36,471 nucleotides of DNA, from NCBI GenBank assembly GCA_024277135.1, contig JAJRVV010000002.1, positions 1-36,471 of the forward strand, read 5' to 3'. A program made the translations under genes and the position numbers. This DNA is from Chloroflexota bacterium (GTDB lineage: Bacteria > Chloroflexota > Anaerolineae > Promineifilales > Promineifilaceae). Below the pieces are notes generated by a model. It was given only the letters and a program-made list of their open reading frames with translations, had not been told where the DNA came from and searched no databases. How positions within the stretch are numbered: the stretch's first letter is position 1; each line of letters begins with the position of its first letter. Of this stretch, positions 1-5,664 are shown piece by piece.

Positions 1-31
1 GCTGGTTGCAAACAAAATCCTGGTCTTTGCC

Positions 32-138
32 AGCCAACATTGCTTACACCCGACCGCGCGGCTTTAGGCGTTGTGAAGGTAATGGTGGATTCGCCAGGTT
101 TTAGTAACTGCGCGCGGCGGGTGAAGCGGGCGTTGGCT
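32..138 (+). other. Integron attC-like recombination site 1
   Basis: An imperfect inverted repeat has the layout of an attC site. The outer core AGCCAAC (32-38) is fully complementary to GTTGGCT (132-138). Inside it, a 3-nt spacer on the left and a 4-nt spacer on the right are unpaired. GCTT (42-45), CACCCG (47-52) and CCGCGCG (54-60) then pair with 111-127 without mismatch. The left arm has two bulged bases, A46 and A53, six nt apart. Two extrahelical bases in that arm at that spacing are the polarity mark of attC sites in class 1 cassettes such as aadA. The terminal loop is about 50 nt. The cores deviate from RYYYAAC/GTTRRRY at one position each. By this reading the previous cassette ends here and a new one begins at T133. 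No integrase gene is in the window. Confidence 0.7.
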
Positions 139-191
139 GGGCAAGCAAAACATGCAACCAAGTCCAATCAAGTTCAACAGGAGTGAAAAAT

Positions 192-620
192 ATGCGAAAA
201 ATAATTACCAAATTTTTTAACCGCCAAACATTACCAATGATTTTATTGCTGATAATACTTGTTGTTACTTCTTTTTTTCTGATTCCCGTAACTAACAACA
301 AATTAGTGTCGTCAGCGTGGTGTGGTGTAGGTGGTAGTTACTATATAAAATCGTGGAAATTTTACGAAGACGGATCGTTTCAGTTTGCTAAAACACCTCT
401 AAGTGGACCTGATGTAAGTTGGAGTGAAGCAGGCACATGGGGGTTTGAAGGAAAACAAATAGCAATTAATACCATTGAGCTTAATAACCCACGCAGTTAT
501 TATCTTACATTCCAATTACGCCCATTCGGTTGGGGAACAGGACTATGGACTTATAGCCATAATTTGGAACGTGTAGGAGATAGGTCTAGTCTATTCATGC
601 TTAGACCCTGTGAAGAATAA
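192..620 (+). CDS. Small membrane-anchored or secreted hypothetical protein, probable cassette gene
   Basis: The protein has 142 residues and I do not recognise the family. A basic N-terminus is followed by one strong hydrophobic stretch (about residues 15-33), then a polar domain rich in Trp, Tyr and Gly. This suggests a signal anchor with an extracytoplasmic beta-rich domain. ATG at 192 is preferred over GTG at 183 because AGGAG (179-183) lies 8 nt upstream of it. The gene is clearly AT-richer than the resident genes and contains no ACGGCCGT octamer. It starts about 54 nt after the attC-like core, the normal position for an integron cassette ORF. No second attC could be seen after its stop, so the cassette would be incomplete or fused to the following sequence. 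Confidence 0.6.
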   Translation: MRKIITKFFNRQTLPMILLLIILVVTSFFLIPVTNNKLVSSAWCGVGGSYYIKSWKFYEDGSFQFAKTPLSGPDVSWSEAGTWGFEGKQIAINTIELNNPRSYYLTFQLRPFGWGTGLWTYSHNLERVGDRSSLFMLRPCEE

Positions 621-686
621 TACCAGAATAATACCAGGCAACCTACCTGATAATTCATTTACAGATTGCAATAAAGGTCAAATAAA

Positions 687-1826
687 ATGCATTGAACAAA
701 GCAAATTTTTCAAACAAGTTTCATTGTTGTTCTCGTACTATTATCAGTTTTGTCTATCAAAGCCAATTTTGTGGACACCGATTCTCCAGAGATCGAAGCT
801 CTAAATTTTGTCCCAACAGAAAGCGAAGCGTTCAATTTCAAGATTTGGTTATCCAATTACAACTACTCTAATCCGGCAACATCGCTGATTGTAAACAGCG
901 ACGGTACGATTACACAAACAAATCTTGGCTCAGGAAGCATTCGCGCTAACACAGCTTCGCTCAGTAATAGCAATACGGCCTACTATCTGACCACAACCAA
1001 GGAAGTGTGGAAAACAACGGACGGCGGGAATTCCTTTCAGCAGTTAACCAGTTTTCCTGCCCCCTCTCAAGGCACAGCGACAGATATTTTCACATCATCT
1101 TATGATCCCAGCCACGTTTGGGTTGTCATAAATAATGGCGATATGAGCGCCCAGTGTAATGATAGTTCAGCCTGGGTGCGTGTATATCGGTCATTCAATG
1201 GCGGGCAAACCTGGACTTATAGTGAAGTGGTTGATCCCAATGATTATTGCCTGCGTGAGGTATATCGAGGCGATGCTTATGGCAATGTTGTTTATATTGG
1301 CGGTCGTGGCCAGGGCGTTGGCGGCCATTGGGATGGCGTTATCTATGTCTCGAATGACGGCGGTATAACGTGGCAGAGAGATTGGAGTCACAATGAATTG
1401 ACTGGGCCGAATGCATCTTCTGCCATTTCCTCGTTTGCAACACCAGAGTTGGGAAGTAGCGCTGGTGAGGTTTGGTATGCTACGGTTGAACGACGCAGTA
1501 TTACATTCCCATCAGCATATCCATCCTTGCGGGGTATTCTCAGGAAACAAGGCGGGGAGTGGAGCTATAAGGAGATTGCAGGTTGTGCAGGTTGTTTTTC
1601 TGGCAACGACAGGGTGGAAGTTGTAGATATAGCCGTAGATACCTGGGATCCTAACCTGGTCATGGTTCTAGTGGAAGGACATAGTCTCTATCGTTCTGCA
1701 ACAGGAGGCGATAGCTGGACACGTATCTTGGCCGATACGACAGTGGACAATGCCTGGCGTATCGAACCCGATCCTACTATGAGCGGTCATTTCTGGTTGG
1801 CTGGCAAAATAAAACGAAAAACGTAA
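687..1826 (+). pseudogene. Asp-box (BNR) beta-propeller exoprotein, disrupted at both ends
   Basis: The open frame has four Asp-box motifs (TTDGGNSF, SFNGGQTW, SNDGGITW, SATGGDSW), typical of sialidase/VPS10-type beta-propellers. The only start inside the open frame is TTG at 750. In the same frame upstream lies a convincing signal-peptide core (about 705-755, FIVVLVLLSVLS), preceded by ATG at 687 with AAAGG 8 nt before it. Codon 3 of that reading is TGA (693-695). The natural start therefore appears to be blocked by a nonsense codon. The C-terminus runs into a hairpin (1815-1863) and stops after a short Lys/Arg tail, so the propeller looks truncated too. Low GC and absence of the genome octamer suggest foreign origin. 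If the TGA is a sequencing error, this would be a secreted propeller protein. Confidence 0.6.
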
Positions 1827-1863
1827 CGTTTTGCTCGCAAGGCTTTTCGTTTTACGTTTTTCG
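1815..1863. repeat. 12-bp inverted repeat (terminator-like hairpin) at the 3' end of the propeller gene
   Basis: CGAAAAACGTAA (1815-1826) is perfectly complementary to TTACGTTTTTCG (1852-1863), with a 25-nt loop. The left arm contains the stop codon of the propeller ORF. It could end transcription before the resident gene at 1879, or mark the junction of inserted DNA with the chromosome. It lacks the GC-rich stem of a strong intrinsic terminator. Confidence 0.5.
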
Positions 1864-1865
1864 CC

Positions 1866-1871
1866 CATAAT
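1866..1871 (+). promoter_or_regulatory. Probable -10 element (CATAAT) for a nearly leaderless transcript
   Basis: CATAAT matches the TATAAT consensus at five of six positions and ends 7 nt before ATG 1879, so transcription would begin at or next to the start codon. GGGGG at 1873-1877 is too close to act as an ordinary ribosome binding site. No good -35 is visible. The same geometry recurs at 5650, 11500 and 32353. Confidence 0.4.
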
Positions 1872-1878
1872 TGGGGGC

Positions 1879-4224
1879 ATGAACTACTCAGTTACCGACA
1901 AACCCCAATTTTCAATTTCTGATGCCGCCCAACTGGCCGCCGATTTGTACGGCCTCCGCGTCCAGGCGACTCCGCTGCCCGGCGAGCGGGACCAAAACTT
2001 CCGCCTGCGCGCCGCCGATGGCGAGTACGTCCTCAAAATCGCCAACCCTGCCGAAGACCCGGCCATCCTGGAACTGCAAACGGCCGTCCTCACCCACCTC
2101 TCCCACTCTCCCATGCGCCGCTCATTTCCCCAGGTGGTGATGACGAGAGACGGCCGTACCCTATCCACCATCACCCGCAACGGCCAAACCTACCGGGTGC
2201 GGCTGCTCACCTTCCTGCCCGGCGTACCTTTGGCCGAAAATCAGCCCCATTCGGACGCGCTGCTCCGGGACTTAGGCCGCTTTTTGGGCCGGATGACCCA
2301 TGCTCTGGCCGGGTTCCGCCATCCCGCCGCCCGCCGGAAATTTCGCTGGGATTTGCAGCAGGCGGGGGACACCATCTGCCAGTTTCGGGGGCAGGTGGCG
2401 GATGGGGCGAAGCGGGAGCTGCTGGATCATTACCTCGATTTGTATGAGACGGCCGTCGCCCCTCACTTCCCTCGTCTGCGTACCAGCGTTCTGCAAAATG
2501 ACGCCAACGATCACAACGTGCTGGTGCGGGACGGCCGGGTGAGCGGTTTGATTGATTGGGGCGACATCGTCGAATCCGCCACCGTGGGCGAGGTCGCCAT
2601 CGCCGCCGCCTACGCCCTGCTGGATAAACCCGACCCGCTGGCCGCTGCCGCTCAAGTCATCGCCGGGTTCCACGCCGTTTTCCCCCTCACTGATTTGGAG
2701 ATGCGGTTGCTTTTTCCGCTCATCTGCGCCCGGCTGGCGGTCAGCGTTGCCGTCTCCGCCGCCCAGCAAAAGCTGGCCCCGGATGATGTCTACCTGGTCG
2801 TCAGCGAAAAACCGGCCTGGGCCGCGCTGTCCCATTTTCGCCAGACCAGATTGCAGCGGGCCAACATCGTCATTCGCCACGCCTGCGGCCTTGCCCCCTG
2901 CCGCGCGCCCGGCCTGCTCATCCCCCGCCCCGATCCATCGCTGGTCGCCGACCCGTTGCCGTCGCCGGAGATCGCGCGCCGCCGCCGGGCGCATCTCAAC
3001 CCGTCGTTGAGCCTTTCTTACGATGAGCCGCTCAAAATTGTGCGCGGGCAGGGGGCGTATTTGTTTGATGAGGCGGGACGGCCGTACCTGGATTGCGTGA
3101 ACAACGTTTGCCATGTGGGACACAGCCATCCCCATGTGGCGCGGGCGTTGGCGCGGCAGGCGGCCCTCCTCAACACCAACACCCGCTACCTGCACGATAA
3201 CATCGTTCGCTACGCCCAACGGCTGGCGGCGACGCTGCCCGATCCGCTTACCGTCTGTTTCTTCGTCAACTCCGGCAGCGAGGCTAACGACCTGGCGTTG
3301 CGGCTGGCGTGGACGCACACCGGGCGGCGGGACGTCATTGTGCTGGACGGGGCGTATCACGGCAATTTGTCCAGCCTCATCGCTATCAGCCCCTACAAAT
3401 TCAACGGTCGCGGCGGGGCGGGCAAACCGGCGCACACCCACGTCGCTCCTATGCCCGATCCGTATCGCCATCCCGGCGTCGCCGGGGCGGAAGTGGCGCG
3501 GCTGGTGGATGGGTTGGTGGCGGGCGGGCGTGCCCCGGCCGCTTTCATCGCCGAATCATTGCTGGGCTGCGGCGGGCAGGTGGTGTTGCCGGAGGGGTAT
3601 CTGGCGAGAGCCTACCGCGCCGTCCGCGCCGTGGGCGGCCTCTGCATTGCCGACGAGGTGCAGGTGGGCCTGGGCCGGGTGGGGAAACATTTCTGGGGTT
3701 TCCAGTTGCAAGGGGTGACGCCGGACATCGTGACGATGGGCAAACCTATCGGCAACGGCCACCCGCTGGCGGCGGTGGTGACGACGCCAGAGATCGCGGC
3801 CTCGTTTGCCAATGGCATGGAGTATTTCAATACGTTTGGCGGCAATCCGGTCTCTTGCGCGGTGGGGACGGCCGTGCTGGATGTGATTGAGCGGGAGGGG
3901 TTGCAGGAAAATGCGCGAAAGGTGGGGGCGTATCTGCTGGCCGGGCTGGAACGGTTGCAAGGGAAACACCGGCTCATCGGCGACGGGCGCGGCGCGGGGT
4001 TGTTCATCGGCATCGAATTGGTGCGGGACCGGCGCACCCTGGAACCGGCGGCGGCAGAGGCGGCCGTTGTCGTCAACCGGATGAAGGGGCGGGGCGTTTT
4101 GCTGAGTACGGATGGCCCGTGGCACAATGTGATTAAAATCAAGCCGCCGTTGGTGTTTACGGCCGTGGACGCCGATTTTCTCTTATCAAACCTGGATGTG
4201 GTTTTATCGGAAAGTGAGAAGTAA
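1879..4224 (+). CDS. APH-type kinase fused to class-III PLP aminotransferase
   Basis: A 781-residue two-domain cytosolic enzyme. Residues about 1-330 form an aminoglycoside phosphotransferase/homoserine-kinase-like domain, with a nucleotide-binding Lys in EYVLKIANP, a catalytic-loop equivalent [11 protein letters not shown] and a metal-binding LIDWGD. The loop has Gln-Asn where most relatives have His-Gly. Residues about 350-781 form a class-III (omega) aminotransferase, with SGSEAND for phosphate binding, [10 protein letters not shown], and PLP Lys622 in MGKPIGNG. The nearest known architecture is the kinase plus ETNPPL/AGXT2L-like family, where some members carry an M23 domain between the halves; none is seen here. 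A pathway acting on a phosphorylated amino alcohol (phospho-lyase chemistry) is plausible but inferred. ATG 1879 is chosen because upstream residues are encoded by the hairpin. The gene carries six ACGGCCGT copies, so it looks resident. Confidence 0.85.
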   Translation: MNYSVTDKPQFSISDAAQLAADLYGLRVQATPLPGERDQNFRLRAADGEYVLKIANPAEDPAILELQTAVLTHLSHSPMRRSFPQVVMTRDGRTLSTITRNGQTYRVRLLTFLPGVPLAENQPHSDALLRDLGRFLGRMTHALAGFRHPAARRKFRWDLQQAGDTICQFRGQVADGAKRELLDHYLDLYETAVAPHFPRLRTSVLQNDANDHNVLVRDGRVSGLIDWGDIVESATVGEVAIAAAYALLDKPDPLAAAAQVIAGFHAVFPLTDLEMRLLFPLICARLAVSVAVSAAQQKLAPDDVYLVVSEKPAWAALSHFRQTRLQRANIVIRHACGLAPCRAPGLLIPRPDPSLVADPLPSPEIARRRRAHLNPSLSLSYDEPLKIVRGQGAYLFDEAGRPYLDCVNNVCHVGHSHPHVARALARQAALLNTNTRYLHDNIVRYAQRLAATLPDPLTVCFFVNSGSEANDLALRLAWTHTGRRDVIVLDGAYHGNLSSLIAISPYKFNGRGGAGKPAHTHVAPMPDPYRHPGVAGAEVARLVDGLVAGGRAPAAFIAESLLGCGGQVVLPEGYLARAYRAVRAVGGLCIADEVQVGLGRVGKHFWGFQLQGVTPDIVTMGKPIGNGHPLAAVVTTPEIAASFANGMEYFNTFGGNPVSCAVGTAVLDVIEREGLQENARKVGAYLLAGLERLQGKHRLIGDGRGAGLFIGIELVRDRRTLEPAAAEAAVVVNRMKGRGVLLSTDGPWHNVIKIKPPLVFTAVDADFLLSNLDVVLSESEK

Positions 4225-4302
4225 TAACGTTTGCTTGAGCGGCGGGCGGGTTGAGAGACTACGTTCGAATTCACCAAATACTTGAAAAGCCCCGATCTCG
4301 CC

Positions 4303-5030
4303 GTAGGGTAGGCGGCCAGCGAGTTACCGTTGCCTAAGCTCCGGCACTTTTCCAACCGCCCCCCTCCGAACCGCGCTTGACCGTTTCCACATCACGCGGC
4401 TCTCCGGTTAGCCTTACTTTCACATTTCTGTGGACCATCCTGGATAGGTTTAAGCCAAACGCATTTCGCGTGTCCTCTTATTATCCAAGATTCGGCTCGC
4501 CTGCAATCCTTTGCCCTACGAACGGCTTTCCCGTTCTTCCTGGTGGGGCGTTGCTCCCACGACTACTACGATTGCTCCGTGACCCTATGGGTCTCCCCAC
4601 TTAGGCCATCCCGTGTTCCGTGCGAGAAGTACACCCTTCGACACTGCTCAAGGCAGGCCGTTTTAGACCAACTTAGATACGCTGTTCGTCGCCTTACCGC
4701 CATTCATTATGGCGTGGCCTCATGGGGTGTCGTTTCAGGAACCGGACGGTCATTCTCTTATCCATGAGGTACAGGTTTCAGCCAGTTTTCCTGTAGACGG
4801 TGCAAGGCATCCCTGGCGACTAGCGTTCAGGCAGTTTAGCTTTTACCTTATCGGTCAGCCGTTGCGAGGTCGTCTTGGTAGTTTCTGGCCTGCCTCAACC
4901 CGCTTTATTGAGGATGCTCTGTTCATGTTCCGGTTTCCCTTCACGCTAACCTCATTCGACTTGTAGGTCTTATTGATATCTCCCTACAGCCTTCTTTGAA
5001 GGCAATGCTTCTCGCCGTTTCACGGCGCAC
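4303..5030 (-). ncRNA. ORF-less group II intron (728 nt)
   Basis: The minus strand begins GTGCG (5030-5026) and ends with a domain VI stem containing CCTACCCTAC, which places a candidate branch A seven nt from the 3' end. Domain V lies at 4402-4368: it opens GAGCCG (catalytic AGC triad), has a GAAA cap and closes with CGGTTC. Exon recognition is visible: the six exon bases before the 5' splice site are CGGACG (IBS1), and intron CGTCCG (4748-4743) is a perfect EBS1. Bacterial group II introns normally run 2-3 kb with a reverse transcriptase in domain IV. Here no such ORF fits, so the intron needs a maturase in trans or is a fossil. Both ends are independently supported, because joining the exons restores the attC-like stem. 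No other gene is seen in 4225-5088. Confidence 0.85.
4368..4402 (-). ncRNA. Group II intron domain V (catalytic hairpin)
   Basis: A 35-nt hairpin on the minus strand. The lower stem is GAGCCGCG paired with CGCGGTTC including G-U pairs, with an internal bulge and a GGAAAC cap (GAAA tetraloop). It sits 65 nt from the intron 3' end, as expected with domain VI between. This is the most conserved part of group II introns and the main basis for calling class and strand. Confidence 0.85.
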
Positions 5031-5088
5031 CGTCCGCTCCAAGCGTTGTTAGCTTGACTGGGGATATGCTCTTTGAGGTGAGGTACAC

Positions 5089-5532
5089 ATGAGTAAACGA
5101 TTTAGAAAACTAGCTTATTCTTTGTATGAGTGCAAATATCATGCCGTTTTTTGTCCAAAGTATCGGTATCGGATTCTCAAAGATGAAGGAGCGAGCTATG
5201 TTGAACAGGAAATATATCGGTTATGTTTGCAAAGAGATGGCGTTGAAGTCATCGAATTGAATGTGCAGTTAGATCATGTCCATCTGGTGATGTGGATACC
5301 GCTCAAATATGCTGTATCCAATGTGATGGGCTTTCTGAAAGGAAAGATAGCCATCAAAATCTTCAGACGGTTTCCACACGTGGGACGTAAGTATTGGGGG
5401 CGACACTTTTGGTCGCGAGGATACTGCGTAAGCACAGTGGGAATTGATGAAGAGCATATTCGTCAGTATGTAAGCAAGAGAAGCAGGAAAAGCAACTCGA
5501 AGCCATACAAGGCAAGTTGTTCGATTAAGTAG
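5089..5532 (+). CDS. tnpA: IS200/IS605-family TnpA (Y1 HUH transposase) with frameshifted C-terminus
   Basis: A 147-residue single-strand transposase. The metal-binding HUH motif is H63-V-H65 in QLDHVHLVM, the conserved CPKYRYRIL stretch is present, and the catalytic tyrosine is Y127 in IRQYV, the same number as in ISHp608 TnpA. Right after V128 the frame is wrong. The -1 frame from 5472 reads KQEKQEKQLEAIQ and so on for 18 codons to TAA at 5526, the family's usual helical tail, while the open frame ends in an unrelated basic tail. A single missing A near 5472 explains this, so activity is doubtful. No tnpB is present. The start has only a weak GAGGTGAGG 8-15 nt upstream. Two hairpins with identical TCT loops follow the gene. 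Confidence 0.85.
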   Translation: MSKRFRKLAYSLYECKYHAVFCPKYRYRILKDEGASYVEQEIYRLCLQRDGVEVIELNVQLDHVHLVMWIPLKYAVSNVMGFLKGKIAIKIFRRFPHVGRKYWGRHFWSRGYCVSTVGIDEEHIRQYVSKRSRKSNSKPYKASCSIK

Positions 5533-5542
5533 CAGAGAGGCC

Positions 5543-5586
5543 GCACCTTCTAGGTGCAATACTACAAGCCACCACCTCTGGTGGTG
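5543..5586 (+). repeat. Paired subterminal hairpins, probable right end of the IS200-type element
   Basis: GCACCT-TCT-AGGTGC (5543-5557) and CACCACC-TCT-GGTGGTG (5570-5586) are two perfect hairpins with the same three-base loop, just after tnpA. IS200/IS605 elements carry subterminal imperfect palindromes that TnpA binds instead of terminal inverted repeats. The exact cleavage site cannot be read from one copy. Confidence 0.55.
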
Positions 5587-5649
5587 ATATTTGACTTGCC
5601 GTATAGCATCCGAACAACGGCCGTAGCTGGCAACATCCCCCAATTCTCG

Positions 5650-5655
5650 TAAAAT
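5650..5655 (+). promoter_or_regulatory. Probable -10 element (TAAAAT) upstream of the GT-C gene
   Basis: TAAAAT ends 9 nt before ATG 5665, with no Shine-Dalgarno between, so a leaderless or near-leaderless mRNA is likely. The -35 region is weak. Confidence 0.35.
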
Positions 5656-5664
5656 CAGCCCCCT

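Larger units (their letters stand above)
4222..5052 (-). other. Integron attC-like site 2, split by a group II intron
   Basis: On the minus strand, AGCTAAC (5052-5046), a 3-nt spacer, GCTT, a bulged G, GAGCGG, a bulged A and CG run up to the intron at 5030. After removal of 4303-5030 the arm continues GGCG. The opposite arm (4228-4250 read on plus: AAC, 4-nt spacer, GCTT, GAGCGG, CGGGCG) is complementary across 16 bp. The 3-nt and 4-nt spacers and two bulges six nt apart match site 1, and the intron-less length (103 nt) is close to site 1 (107 nt). Orientation is opposite to site 1. The R' core GTTATTA overlaps the stop codon of the aminotransferase gene and keeps only GTT of the consensus. 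This is what insertion at a secondary, non-attC target would leave. Confidence 0.65.

Noticed and set aside
610-804. 64-codon plus-strand ORF overlapping the cassette gene and the propeller gene
   Set aside because: It covers the propeller's signal-peptide region in another frame and has no recognisable features.
2272-3471. 399-codon minus-strand ORF
   Set aside because: It lies opposite the aminotransferase fusion, whose motifs are intact; high GC creates open antisense frames.
4255-4280. tRNA T-loop-like GTTCGAATTC
   Set aside because: No acceptor stem, anticodon arm or D-arm could be placed around it.
4377-4966. Small plus-strand ORFs in the intron region
   Set aside because: They run antisense to the group II intron RNA and are explained by its structured sequence.
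5269-5643. 124-codon minus-strand ORF as the cassette gene of attC 2
   Set aside because: It is antisense to tnpA with its conserved HUH and Tyr motifs, and has no ribosome binding site.
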